DNA of 42,571 nt from Spirochaetes bacterium ADurb.Bin218 (GCA_002069965.1 MWCI01000024.1:1-42571), one strand, 5' to 3'. Counted from the first letter of the stretch, positions 33,545 to 42,013 are shown. Notes: generated by a model from the letters alone, not told the origin. Translations and numbers: made by a program.

Positions 33545-34297
33545 TTAAAGCTCATCAATCCTTTCTGGGTGTGAGTAGATATTGAATCTATCTGTTCGTA
33601 AAAATCCTATAAGAGTAATTCCTGCATCTGCTGCAGCATCAATTGCAGCAGAGGTGGGAGCTGAAACTCCAGCAATAATGAGAGCTCCTGTTCTGTAGGA
33701 TTTCTTTATCATCTCAAAACTTAATCTTGAGGAAAGCATAACTATTGCAATATCTTGAATTCTGCCAATAAGTAAGGCTTTACCAGTTATTTTATCCAGA
33801 GCGTTGTGTCTACCTGTGTCTTCGGCAAAGGATATGAGAGTGCCATTTTTATCAAAGGCAGCAGCACAATGAGTCCCTCCTGTAATTTCAAAAAGTTTTT
33901 GATTCTCAAAAAAATTATTCTGTATTTTAAAGAGCTCATCTGGTTTAATTTTGAATGTTTCGTGTCTGTATGCCGGTGCAGGAAGAGACCATGGAGATGT
34001 AGCTCCAGAGGAAGATGTGATTGTCTTTGCTGAGAATTTATCTTTTTGCGGCAGTAAAATCTCTATAAGGTCCGAGGAACTGTTTATATCTGTAATCTCA
34101 TGGAGCGAAGATATAATCCCTTCATTGTAAAGCAAACCAATGGAAAGAGCCTCATCGCTTCCTGGAAGCCTCATGCAATAGTATGCTATTTTACCATTTA
34201 TTTTTATGGTTAATGGACTTTCATTTATTACATCATCTTCTTCTTGAGTAAAGAGCCCTTTTTTGTATCGAATAATTTTTCTTTTTAGTATCTCCAT
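33545..34297 (-). CDS. fdhD: FdhD-type formate dehydrogenase sulfur carrier, CxxC missing
   Basis: A 250-residue FdhD-family protein. In E. coli FdhD moves sulfur from the desulfurase IscS onto the Mo-cofactor of formate dehydrogenase, using a CxxC loop. Family motifs are clear: LPGSDEALSIGLLYNEGII, TGGTHCAAAF, FAEDTGRHNALDKITG, SSRLSFEMIKKS and VSAPTSAAID. The loop where CGxCG is expected reads ITSSSGATSPWS, so both cysteines are replaced; a single Cys remains nearby in GGTHCAAA. The protein would serve one or both formate dehydrogenases in the window, 23-32 kb away. It lies 6 bp downstream of an unknown gene and converges with the chemoreceptor gene, its stop codon starting two bases after that of the receptor gene. 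Confidence 0.88.
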   Translation of the reverse strand: MEILKRKIIRYKKGLFTQEEDDVINESPLTIKINGKIAYYCMRLPGSDEALSIGLLYNEGIISSLHEITDINSSSDLIEILLPQKDKFSAKTITSSSGATSPWSLPAPAYRHETFKIKPDELFKIQNNFFENQKLFEITGGTHCAAAFDKNGTLISFAEDTGRHNALDKITGKALLIGRIQDIAIVMLSSRLSFEMIKKSYRTGALIIAGVSAPTSAAIDAAADAGITLIGFLRTDRFNIYSHPERIDEL

Positions 34298-34303
34298 GAA
34301 GTT

Positions 34304-35221
34304 TTATCCTGTTGAGAATTTTTTCCATCCCCTTAGCAAAAGTTCCTCCTCTGTTAAAAAAGAATATGCTGAAAAATAGTCTTTTATATTCAATAGAAAC
34401 CCTGGAGTCAAAGAGATAGTATCCTTTTCTTTTTTTATGGAGTCTATAAATTTTAAAATATCATCAGGGTTAATATCACCTTTGAAGTTTTTGCATGTTA
34501 AGTAAAGAAATAAAAAAATTGGCTCATAAATCTCTGCAGAGGCGGCAATTTTAAATTCAAAGGGATCAGGTATATTTAAGACTGCTGTAAAAAAGTCATA
34601 AGAAATAAAGGGATATATTTTTGAGGGGATAGTAAAAACATCCAGGCCTATTTTTTTCGAAAATTCTATAGAGATTTCCTTGGTGGAAAGCTCATCAAAT
34701 ATTGCAGAGGTAAAGCGCTTTCCGTCACTTTCAATGGTTTCTTCTTCCTTTAGCTTGATTTGTTTAAAATTATCGCTTCCTTTATGTATAGGTATAAGAA
34801 GTGATTTGAAATAGAGCTTGTCTGTGCTATAAGAAGGATAGTGGAGAGAGTCTCCCTTCTGGATAATTCTGCTGCCTCTGCTGCTTTGCTTAAAATTTAT
34901 ACGCAAGAGGTGAATGAAGTCAATGATTTTACCCTCTATTCTTTTTATAAAATGCAGAGAGTGTTGCTCATAGGACGGAAACCTCTTTGAGGAGAATTCA
35001 TGGCCTTTCAAAAACTCTGGTATAAGATTGATTATTATTGATGAAAGTCTTAGGTATTCTTCTTTAGTTATTTCAGACACTGCAAGGGATGGGATTTCTA
35101 TTTCGTTATTGAATCTATAGAATTCACTCAGTGTGTCGTCTAAATATATTCCCTCTATGAGATTAGAGTCAGATTCATGGCTTGTTATTAGATCATTGAT
35201 TTGTTTTTCTATAGAATCCAT
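34304..35221 (-). CDS. Conserved-looking protein of unknown function, fdhD operon
   Basis: A 305-residue protein I do not recognise. It is mostly charged and soluble, without signal peptide or membrane helix, and has a single cysteine (LTCKNF). The N-terminal third is predicted-helix-like (YRFNNEIEIP, SSIIINLIPEFLKGHE). The stretch KFIDSIKKEKDTIS and the tail EEELLLRGWKKF near the end are distinctive. It is the first gene of a unit with fdhD, 6 bp upstream. FdhE, the other formate dehydrogenase accessory protein, has a similar length and context, but its CPVCG-type zinc ribbons are absent here, so I do not assign it. Confidence 0.7.
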   Translation of the reverse strand: MDSIEKQINDLITSHESDSNLIEGIYLDDTLSEFYRFNNEIEIPSLAVSEITKEEYLRLSSIIINLIPEFLKGHEFSSKRFPSYEQHSLHFIKRIEGKIIDFIHLLRINFKQSSRGSRIIQKGDSLHYPSYSTDKLYFKSLLIPIHKGSDNFKQIKLKEEETIESDGKRFTSAIFDELSTKEISIEFSKKIGLDVFTIPSKIYPFISYDFFTAVLNIPDPFEFKIAASAEIYEPIFLFLYLTCKNFKGDINPDDILKFIDSIKKEKDTISLTPGFLLNIKDYFSAYSFLTEEELLLRGWKKFSTG

Positions 35222-35283
35222 GATAACATCATATCAAACCTCTTGAAAAAAATCAACAATTTATATATCTGTTCAAGGAATAC

Positions 35284-35312
35284 TTGACAAGGAGACGGCT
35301 TTTTGTTATGTA
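35284..35312 (+). promoter_or_regulatory. Possible promoter of cheD
   Basis: A perfect TTGACA (35284-35289) is followed after 17 bases by TATGTA (35307-35312), a weak -10. It lies in the 154-bp divergent region between the unknown gene and cheD. Confidence 0.35.
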
Positions 35313-35375
35313 TTTACATATAGATTTTATCTGGATTTTTATTTCTGGGAAAAACTCTTAGTCAAGAGAATAATT

Positions 35376-35861
35376 ATGAACGGAACACTGATAAATGTAG
35401 GGGTAGCTCAGGTAAAGACAGGGGAAAATCCTGCTGTTTTGCGGACAATCCTCGGTAGTTGTGTTGGTATATGCATATACGACAGAATGAAAAAGATAGG
35501 CGGCCTTGCTCATATATTGTTGCCCACAGACACCTCTGGAGGTTCAAATCCAGAGAAGTTCGCAGATACTGCTATTCCTTTGCTGGTTCAAATGCTTATA
35601 AAACAGGGAGCAAAAAAAGAGTTCATGTCTGCAAAGATTGCAGGTGGTGCTTCAATGTTTAAATTTGATGCAAATGTTGCCTTGGGACAAATTGGTGATA
35701 GAAATATAGAAGAAACAAAAAAGGCTCTACAAAAACTTCAGATTCCAATTCTGGAAGAGGATGTAGGAGGTAATGCCGGTAGAGTTATTGATTTTTTTCT
35801 TGAAGACGGGCGCTTGAAGGTTAAGGCTTCTGGCCAGGAAAAAATATATTATAAAGTTTAA
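35376..35861 (+). CDS. cheD: Chemoreceptor glutamine deamidase CheD
   Basis: A 161-residue CheD protein that deamidates glutamines in chemoreceptors and so tunes adaptation. The catalytic cysteine is in TILGSCVGICIYD and the histidine in GGLAHILLP; AKIAGGASMF and DVGGNAGRVIDF are also typical. It is 17 bp upstream of the HDOD gene and close to a receptor-cheW pair, its likely substrates. The ribosome-binding site is weak (AAGAG). Confidence 0.93.
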   Translation: MNGTLINVGVAQVKTGENPAVLRTILGSCVGICIYDRMKKIGGLAHILLPTDTSGGSNPEKFADTAIPLLVQMLIKQGAKKEFMSAKIAGGASMFKFDANVALGQIGDRNIEETKKALQKLQIPILEEDVGGNAGRVIDFFLEDGRLKVKASGQEKIYYKV

Positions 35862-35877
35862 TTTCCGGGGTATATTA

Positions 35878-36738
35878 ATGCAGGCACATATAAAACAGCG
35901 AATAGAGAGTACAATAAATAATATAGCAGCTCTTCCCACTATGCCAGAGGTGGCTACTAAGATACTTAATATGGTAAATGATCCAGAGGTTTCCTTTAAG
36001 GCTGTAGCTGAGGAATTGGCCAAGGATCAATCAATGACCACTAATGTTTTGAAGCTATGTAACTCTGCATACTTTAGTAAAGGGAAAGAGATTACCTCTA
36101 TAGAGAGAGCCATAGTGACTCTGGGAATTAAAGAGCTTACAAATATTGTGATGGTTATTGCAGCCAAGCCGATACTTGATAAATATGTAATTGGCTATGA
36201 CCTTGGTAAAGGAGAGTTATGGAAGCAGGGTCTACTTGTGGGTATTTTATCAAAACAAATAGCGCTTCTTAAAAATCGTAAGGATATTGCAGATGTAGTT
36301 TTTACTGGTGGAATAATTCATAATGTTGGAAAGACTGTCATTGCAATCTTTGTTCAAAATACCTATAACGATATACTGGAAGAGGTTCGTAAAAACAATA
36401 TAACCTTTACAGAAGCTGAAAAAAATGTTATGGGATATAGTCATCAGGAAATCAGCGAGAAGATTCTTGAGAAGTGGAATTTCCCGGCAGTGTTGCGAGC
36501 TATTGTTCGATATTATGCAGAACCAGAAAATGCTCCAGCTGAATTCAAAACAGAAGTCTCCATTGTTCATATAGCTCATTCCATAGGTATTATGGCAGGT
36601 ATTGGGATAGGAAGTGATGGTCTATATCATCAGTTGAGTAAGCTTGCCATTGATAATTTGAAGATGGATAACCAGGAGCTTGAGGAGCTTTTTACAAAGA
36701 TCCCAGAAATTACAAAGCAGGCTATGGCCATAGGGTGA
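35878..36738 (+). CDS. HDOD-domain signalling protein
   Basis: A 286-residue protein made of one HDOD domain (about residues 10-215), a relative of HD phosphohydrolases that usually lacks the full metal site. Visible parts are LPTMPEVATKILNMVNDPEVS, CNSAYFSKGKEITSIERAIVTLG and GIIHNVGKTVIA. Such proteins act in bacterial signalling, often next to chemotaxis or c-di-GMP genes, through unknown partners. It is co-directional with cheD and probably in the same transcript. A terminator-like hairpin follows. Confidence 0.9.
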   Translation: MQAHIKQRIESTINNIAALPTMPEVATKILNMVNDPEVSFKAVAEELAKDQSMTTNVLKLCNSAYFSKGKEITSIERAIVTLGIKELTNIVMVIAAKPILDKYVIGYDLGKGELWKQGLLVGILSKQIALLKNRKDIADVVFTGGIIHNVGKTVIAIFVQNTYNDILEEVRKNNITFTEAEKNVMGYSHQEISEKILEKWNFPAVLRAIVRYYAEPENAPAEFKTEVSIVHIAHSIGIMAGIGIGSDGLYHQLSKLAIDNLKMDNQELEELFTKIPEITKQAMAIG

Positions 36739-36814
36739 GAATAAAGTATTAAATAGTCTCTTTGAGTTTGAAGATGCCAATTAGTGCAGAGATTTTTGCT
36801 TTTATAGAGACAAG

Positions 36815-36850
36815 AAGCCCCGGAAGGTGGCTTTTGCATATATAACTTTT
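36815..36850 (+). terminator. Terminator after cheD-HDOD
   Basis: AAGCC plus CC (36815-36821) pairs with GG plus GGCTT (36826-36833, one bulged T) around a GGAA tetraloop, followed by a T-rich run reaching CTTTTTT. It lies 77 bp after the HDOD stop. The 278-bp gap to tetR otherwise holds AT-rich sequence and the dyad listed next. Confidence 0.6.
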
Positions 36851-36973
36851 TTCAAAACATTCTCTGAATTTCCCCTGTTTTTAAGATTCAGTTCTATAGA
36901 AGGTCTCCCCTTTTTCAAAAGATAAAAATTGAAAAAAAATGATTTTGTTGTTGATTAATTTTTATTTAAATTT

Positions 36974-37004
36974 TAAATGAATATTTAAACAAATTATTCA
37001 TTTA
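36974..37004. promoter_or_regulatory. Inverted repeat, probable TetR operator
   Basis: TAAATGAATA (36974-36983) and TATTCATTTA (36995-37004) are perfect inverse complements 11 bases apart, ending 12 bases before the tetR start codon. The position fits autorepression. No clear ribosome-binding site is visible between the repeat and the ATG. Confidence 0.55.
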
Positions 37005-37016
37005 TTTATTTAAGCC

Positions 37017-37598
37017 ATGAGAAAGAAAGAAAGCACAGAAAAAATCTTTTCAGCCTCTTTGCGGGTATTTGCAACCTATGGTTATAAAAAGACCACTGTA
37101 GAGGATATTGCAAGAGAGCTCAATATGACAAAGGGGAATCTTTACCTTTATGTTAAAGATAAAGAGGATCTCTATCGCAAAACAGTGGAGTTTGCTCTTT
37201 TACGCTGGCAGGACTATGTCCGTGGGGCAATAGAGGACAAAGCTGATCCAAGGGATAAATTTCTCATTATGTGCCATAAGGCAGTGGAGTATCTCTCTAT
37301 TGATGATGATTTTCGCAGTATTTTAATTCATGATCCAGAGATATTCCCTATGTTTACTGATAATGATCCCTATGAAAAAATTAATAATAATTCAGTCAAT
37401 ATGATAAAGAAGATATTAAAAGATGGTATTGCGAAAGGTGTTTTCCGACCTGTGGGTATAACTGCAATGTCAAAGGCGATTTTTTCTATTTATAAGATGT
37501 TTATTATCCGTATGTATATTCGCAGTGAGGAATCACATGTTCGCTCTATGTTTGAGCAGACGCTGGATCTCATTACCAATGGATTGTTCAAACAGTAG
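37017..37598 (+). CDS. TetR-family transcriptional regulator
   Basis: A 193-residue repressor with an N-terminal TetR helix-turn-helix (about residues 8-55: FATYGYKKTTVEDIARELNM, split by the turn TKGNLYLYVKDKEDLY). The C-terminal ligand-binding half is unassigned. The effector is unknown. The next gene, with an SCP2 lipid-binding domain, suggests a lipid or acyl-CoA effector, and control of fatty-acid genes is possible. It is 45 bp upstream of that gene and probably regulates the three-gene unit. Confidence 0.9.
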   Translation: MRKKESTEKIFSASLRVFATYGYKKTTVEDIARELNMTKGNLYLYVKDKEDLYRKTVEFALLRWQDYVRGAIEDKADPRDKFLIMCHKAVEYLSIDDDFRSILIHDPEIFPMFTDNDPYEKINNNSVNMIKKILKDGIAKGVFRPVGITAMSKAIFSIYKMFIIRMYIRSEESHVRSMFEQTLDLITNGLFKQ

Positions 37599-37642
37599 CA
37601 TAAGCAGTAGCATAAAATATTTTTATATCTAAGGAGGGGGAT

Positions 37643-38044
37643 ATGTCACAGGAATTAATTTATCTAACGCCTCAGTGGCGAGATGAAGCAGAGAGGAGAC
37701 TAAAGGAGAGTCTTACTCCGGAAAAAATGAATTTTATAACTTCATCTATGTCTAATATCTATCTAAATTGTCCTGGAGGAGGGAGTAAGTTTCTCTTTTT
37801 CAAGTTTGTTGATGGAAAATTGGATTCACTGCAGGTAGGGGAGGGAGAGCCACCAGAAGCTGAGTTTAAGATCACAGGGGACTATGAAACATTTGCAAAG
37901 ATCTCACGGGCAGAGCTGGGCTCTCAAAAGGCCCTTATGACAGGGAAATTAAAATTAAAAGGGAGCATGGTAAGGGCCCTAAAGCTGGCTGCCATTGCAG
38001 ATAGGTTGAATAAGGTATTATCTGAGATACCTGCAAAATACTAA
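37643..38044 (+). CDS. SCP2 sterol-binding-domain protein
   Basis: A 133-residue stand-alone SCP2-like protein (about residues 15-125). This fold has a hydrophobic tunnel for lipids or acyl-CoA. GDYETFAKISRAELGSQKALMTGKLKLKG matches the core of the family in two parts (TFAKISRAELGSQKALMTG, then KLKLKGSMVRALKL). It is cytosolic, with no signal. A very good ribosome-binding site, AAGGAGGGGG, precedes the ATG. The tetR, M24 and nearby fatty-acid genes suggest lipid binding, but no function is proven. Confidence 0.82.
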   Translation: MSQELIYLTPQWRDEAERRLKESLTPEKMNFITSSMSNIYLNCPGGGSKFLFFKFVDGKLDSLQVGEGEPPEAEFKITGDYETFAKISRAELGSQKALMTGKLKLKGSMVRALKLAAIADRLNKVLSEIPAKY

Positions 38045-38082
38045 ACCTTTCGCTTATTCCATAAAAATATGAGGTAATTACT

Positions 38083-39309
38083 ATGACATCACGTTTAGAA
38101 AATAAAGGCCCATTTTTTATAGACTTCCCTGCAAGGATAAAGGCTATCCAGGAGGAAATGGCAAAGGAAAAAATAGATGTATACCTTGGATCTCGCCTCA
38201 GAACCTTATCCTGGACTTTAGATGCTTTTTGCCCATGGAGAAGTTTTGTTGTTATACCAGCAGAAGGTATGCCTGCAGCCTTTACCTTTGTAATTGATGC
38301 TGCACGTATTGCAGATGAATCATGGATTGATGAGGATCATGTTTTTGGTTTTGTTCCAATGGGTGGTCAGGATCAGATTGAGCTTATTTCCGATTATATC
38401 AGAGATATTTTAAAAAACAGGAAAGGGAGAGTTGGCATAGAAAGCGGAATGTCTAATTATCTTCCTGAAGGCAACCTCACACATTATGAATATGAACGCT
38501 TTAAAGAAGCCTTACCTGATGTTGACTTTGTAAATTCATACACGATCATAGATAAGCTATCAATGATCAAGGATGAGGGGACTATTAACAGGTTCAGGGA
38601 AGCATCACGTATTGTGGATGTGGGCCATAAAGCTGTTTATGAGGCAATACAAAAGGGCGGATGGAAGGGTATGACAGAAACTGAGATTGCAGGGCTGGCT
38701 GCTTATGCTATGAGGAAGGAAGGCAGTGAATGGGAATGGAGCTATACAGGTGGTAATGAAATAGCGTGCGGATACAGAACAGGTCTTGCAGGTGGGGCCT
38801 GCACTCCTGCTACACGCAAAAAATTGCAGGCAGGTGAGCCTTTAATGGTTGATATTCACGCCATGTTTATGCTTGGACTGGGGGATCATTCTCACAATTA
38901 TCTAATTGCACCTGTAAGTGACAGGCAACTCTGGCATGCACAGAATTTTCTTGATATTGTGAATCTTACTCTTAAAACATATAAGGCAGGTGTTACTCCT
39001 TCGTCTCTGGCTGAGGAGATGATGGCTTTTGCAGAGGAGAGAGGCTTTGCTGATTACATGGTGCCTGGCTTTGAGCATGGTATAGGGATGATGGGTGATG
39101 AATGGCGTATCGGAATAAATGATGGGCCATTTCCTTTCTGGACAAATCCCGATCACATATACCAGGAAAATGAATTAATAATATGTGCCATACAGTATGC
39201 CTGCCCCGATGAGAATATAGGTTTTAGATATGAAAATCCCATAGTAATTCAAAAAAATGGCTGTGAGCCTTTATCAAAGTATCCTCTCACAGTTGATGAG
39301 ATTGAATAA
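38083..39309 (+). CDS. M24-family (Xaa-Pro peptidase/creatinase-like) protein
   Basis: A 408-residue protein with an N-terminal creatinase-like domain (about residues 14-165) and a C-terminal pita-bread fold (about 175-395). Of the five metal ligands of aminopeptidase P, four can be placed: Asp in LMVDIHAMF, Asp in GLGDHSHN, His in GFEHGIGMMG and Glu in GFRYENPIV. The Glu expected in the EPG motif is replaced, giving CAIQYA. It may therefore be a peptidase with altered metal binding, or a creatinase-like enzyme with another substrate. It is the last gene of the tetR-SCP2-M24 unit, 38 bp after the SCP2 gene, with GAGGT before the ATG. Confidence 0.8.
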   Translation: MTSRLENKGPFFIDFPARIKAIQEEMAKEKIDVYLGSRLRTLSWTLDAFCPWRSFVVIPAEGMPAAFTFVIDAARIADESWIDEDHVFGFVPMGGQDQIELISDYIRDILKNRKGRVGIESGMSNYLPEGNLTHYEYERFKEALPDVDFVNSYTIIDKLSMIKDEGTINRFREASRIVDVGHKAVYEAIQKGGWKGMTETEIAGLAAYAMRKEGSEWEWSYTGGNEIACGYRTGLAGGACTPATRKKLQAGEPLMVDIHAMFMLGLGDHSHNYLIAPVSDRQLWHAQNFLDIVNLTLKTYKAGVTPSSLAEEMMAFAEERGFADYMVPGFEHGIGMMGDEWRIGINDGPFPFWTNPDHIYQENELIICAIQYACPDENIGFRYENPIVIQKNGCEPLSKYPLTVDEIE

Positions 39310-39336
39310 TAAGGCATCTGTTATAGTTTTTTAATT

Positions 39337-39370
39337 ATAAAGGGCTAATTTTTATAGATTAGCCCTTTAT
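39337..39370. terminator. Bidirectional terminator, M24 gene / smpB
   Basis: ATAAAGGGCTAA (39337-39348) pairs perfectly with TTAGCCCTTTAT (39359-39370) over 12 bp with a ten-base loop. It lies between the two convergent stop codons and is flanked by A/T-rich sequence on both sides. Confidence 0.85.
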
Positions 39371-39424
39371 TTTAAAATTCCAGATGTTTTGTAAATATTA
39401 TGTCTATTAAAGTTTATTGTTAAG

Positions 39425-39883
39425 TTACATATACTTTTTTATCTCCCTTTGCATATCCCGTTTCATATCTCGGTCCTGGATTGTTTTGCGTTTGTCGTGT
39501 ATATTTTTGCCCTTTGCAAGGCCAAGCTCAAGCTTTACTTTGCCATTTTTTATGTAAAGTCTCAGTGGCACAAGAGTAAATCCCCTCTCTGCAAGTTTTC
39601 CTGTGAGCCTTTTTATCTCCTGTTTGTGTAAGAGAAGTTTTCTTTCCCTCAATGGGTCGTGGTTAAAGAAATTCCCCTTATCATAATGAGATATATTCAT
39701 ACCTACAATAAAGACTTCGCCATTTTTTATTTTAGCGTATGATTCCTGGATGCTTACCTTTTTTTGTCTTATGGACTTTACCTCTGTGCCTTTAAGAACA
39801 ATCCCTGCCTCAAAGGTATCTAAAATTTCGTATTCAAAACGCGCTTTTTTATTTTTAACTATTTCAATAATATCATCAGCCAT
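39425..39883 (-). CDS. smpB: SsrA-binding protein SmpB
   Basis: A 152-residue tmRNA partner for rescue of stalled ribosomes. Motifs are ARFEYEILDTFEAGIVLKG, then TEVKSIR, an OB-fold core with ISHYDKGNFFNHDP, and the basic C-terminal tail LAKGKNIHDKRKTIQDRD. The start at 39883 (MADDIIEI) is preferred: AAGGA lies ten bases before it, while an upstream in-frame TTG at 39892 is only one base from that site. The tmRNA gene ssrA is not visible nearby. Confidence 0.95.
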   Translation of the reverse strand: MADDIIEIVKNKKARFEYEILDTFEAGIVLKGTEVKSIRQKKVSIQESYAKIKNGEVFIVGMNISHYDKGNFFNHDPLRERKLLLHKQEIKRLTGKLAERGFTLVPLRLYIKNGKVKLELGLAKGKNIHDKRKTIQDRDMKRDMQREIKKYM

Positions 39884-40003
39884 TTTTTGCAAATCCTTAG
39901 TTACAGAGAAATTTTTTCAAAAACACTTTTAATTGATTAAAATATTGATTGAGGATTTTAAAGTCAATTTAAAAAAATCTATGGATATAATATTGAGGAA
40001 TTT

Positions 40004-40037
40004 ATATCTTCTGCTATATTTTTATAGCAGAAGATAT
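40004..40037. terminator. Perfect 15-bp hairpin downstream of htpG
   Basis: ATATCTTCTGCTATA (40004-40018) pairs perfectly with TATAGCAGAAGATAT (40023-40037) around TTTT, six bases after the htpG stop codon on the minus strand. There is no U run after it in the htpG direction, so it is either a weak terminator or a 3' stabilising hairpin. Confidence 0.6.
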
Positions 40038-40043
40038 TGTAGA

Positions 40044-41915
40044 TTAAAGAGCTTTTGATGTTATTCTGTTTAATCTTGCCACAAAGCCATTTGGATCCTT
40101 AAGCTCAAGACCTTCCACAAGCATTGCCTGTTCAAGAAGTAAGAGGCTTACATCATTTATAAGGGAATCATCTGTTGTATTTTCCAGTTTTTTGATTATT
40201 TCATGTTCTGGATTTATGAGGAGCACTGGTTTGAATTCAGGCAATCCACTTTGCCCCATCATCTTCAGTATTGTTTGCATCTGAGCTGTGGGATCATTTT
40301 CATCTGCCACAATACAGCTTGGAGATGAGCTTAGCCTTGTGCTTGCAAGGACATTTTTTACCCTATCGCCAAGTTGTTCTTTGATTTTATTTATCAAAGG
40401 TTCGATCTTTTTTTCTTTTTCTTTGTCCTCATTATTTTTTAGATCATCTTCAGAGTCTGTTCTGTTAACTGACTTTAGCTCATAATCTTTGTATTTTGGC
40501 ACAGTGCTTATGACAATTTCATCAATCTCATCATCAAGAATCAGGACTTCAATGTCTTTTTCTTTGTATATCTCAAGGAGAGGAGAGTTTCGCAGAAGCT
40601 GCTCTTTACCTCCAGTAATATAATATATTGCGCTTTGCTCAGGCTTCATTCTATCTACGTATTCTGAGAGTGTAGTGTAATCCTCAGCCTTTGTTGATTT
40701 ATATTGCACCAGTTCGAGGAGTTTTTCTCTATTTTCAAAATCCTGATAAAGCCCCTCTTTCATTGGGATACCAAACTCTTTCCAGAATATGTTGTATTTG
40801 AATCTGTCTCTGTTTTTTAGGGATTCAAGCTCGCTCAGTATCTTTTTCACAGAGGAGGATTTGATCTTTGCCATAACCTTATTTTGCTGGAGAATTTCTC
40901 TGCTTACATTGAGAGGTAGATCCTCTGAGTCAATTATACCACGCACAAATCTAAGATAGGTTGGCATGAGCTCTTTTGAGTCATCTGTGATGAATACGCG
41001 TTTGATATAAAGTTTGACTCCAGCCTGATAATCCACTCTGAAAAGGTCCATAGGAGCTTTTGCAGGTATATAAAAGAGAGTGGTATAATCCAGAGTCCCC
41101 TCAGCCTGAGTGTGAATATAAAGAAGTGGATCCTCAAGATCATAGGAGATCTGTCTATAAAATTCAAGGTAGTCTTCTTCTTTTAATTCGCTTTTTGGCC
41201 TTTTCCATATTGCAGAGGCAGAGTTTATCTGTTCAACCTTTGGCTCTCTGATTTCTTTTTTATTGTCCCCTTCACCTTCGTATTTGATCTCCTCATAATG
41301 CAGATAAATAGGGAAGGGAACATGATTTGAGTATTTTCTTATTATAGACTGGATTGTCCATCTGTTTGCATATTCTTCGCCTTCTCTGTTTAGGTGGACA
41401 GTTACAGTTGTTCCGTGGGAATCCCTTTCTGCAGGCTCAATGGTATATTCTTCTTTCCCATCACTTACCCATTTCCATGCAGAATCCTCCCCAGCTTTTT
41501 TGGATATCACTTCAACTTTGTCTGCAACCATGAAGGCTGAATAAAATCCAACGCCAAATTGGCCAATGAGATTTGAGTCCTTTTTGGCATCACCTGTCAT
41601 TTTTTCAACAAAGTTTCGTGTGCCAGAGCGTGCTATTGTGCCAAGATTTTCGTCAAGGTCTTGCTCGTTCATTCCTATTCCGTTATCACTTATGGAAAGT
41701 GTTTTTTCTGTAAAATTAAAGGAAATATCTATTCTTGGATCAAATTTGAGAGATTTATATTTTTCGTCAGTCAGGTTGAGGAATTTGAGCTTGTCAAGGG
41801 CATCAGAGGCATTTGATACAAGCTCTCGCAAAAATATCTCTTTATGAGAATAAAGAGAATGAATAATCAGATGCAATAATTTACTCACTTCAGTTTGAAA
41901 GTGCTTTTTGCTCAT
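40044..41915 (-). CDS. htpG: Hsp90 chaperone HtpG
   Basis: A 623-residue bacterial Hsp90. The N-terminal ATPase domain shows LRELVSNASDALDKL, ISDNGIGMNEQDL and IGQFGVGFYSAFMVADKV. The middle domain includes GIIDSEDLPLNVSREILQ, and the C-terminal dimerisation domain follows, without the eukaryotic MEEVD tail. Length matches HtpG (about 620-630). It is transcribed from its own promoter region and ends at a long hairpin. No CIRCE element is visible upstream. Confidence 0.96.
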   Translation of the reverse strand: MSKKHFQTEVSKLLHLIIHSLYSHKEIFLRELVSNASDALDKLKFLNLTDEKYKSLKFDPRIDISFNFTEKTLSISDNGIGMNEQDLDENLGTIARSGTRNFVEKMTGDAKKDSNLIGQFGVGFYSAFMVADKVEVISKKAGEDSAWKWVSDGKEEYTIEPAERDSHGTTVTVHLNREGEEYANRWTIQSIIRKYSNHVPFPIYLHYEEIKYEGEGDNKKEIREPKVEQINSASAIWKRPKSELKEEDYLEFYRQISYDLEDPLLYIHTQAEGTLDYTTLFYIPAKAPMDLFRVDYQAGVKLYIKRVFITDDSKELMPTYLRFVRGIIDSEDLPLNVSREILQQNKVMAKIKSSSVKKILSELESLKNRDRFKYNIFWKEFGIPMKEGLYQDFENREKLLELVQYKSTKAEDYTTLSEYVDRMKPEQSAIYYITGGKEQLLRNSPLLEIYKEKDIEVLILDDEIDEIVISTVPKYKDYELKSVNRTDSEDDLKNNEDKEKEKKIEPLINKIKEQLGDRVKNVLASTRLSSSPSCIVADENDPTAQMQTILKMMGQSGLPEFKPVLLINPEHEIIKKLENTTDDSLINDVSLLLLEQAMLVEGLELKDPNGFVARLNRITSKAL

Positions 41916-41985
41916 TTCCAGTACTCCTTTTATTTTAAAAATTATTTTAAGATAAAATTGCTGAATTTTAAGAGGTTACATAATA

Positions 41986-42013
41986 TGTATAAATAAGCCA
42001 AAAAATGTGTCAA
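41986..42013 (-). promoter_or_regulatory. Promoter candidate for htpG
   Basis: On the minus strand TTGACA (42008-42013) is followed after 16 bases by TATACA (41986-41991). This is a reasonable vegetative promoter, about 70 bases before the htpG start codon. The heat-shock sigma32 consensus is not matched. Confidence 0.5.

Noticed and set aside
34304-35221. fdhE for the gene upstream of fdhD
   Set aside because: Length and position fit, but the CPVCG-type zinc-ribbon cysteines are absent; only one cysteine is present in the protein.
38083-39309. DddP-type DMSP lyase, since DddP is an M24 protein and acyl-CoA genes occur nearby
   Set aside because: The extra aspartate two residues after the first metal aspartate in DddP is not present (the sequence is VDIHA), and the fatty-acid genes are 17 kb away.
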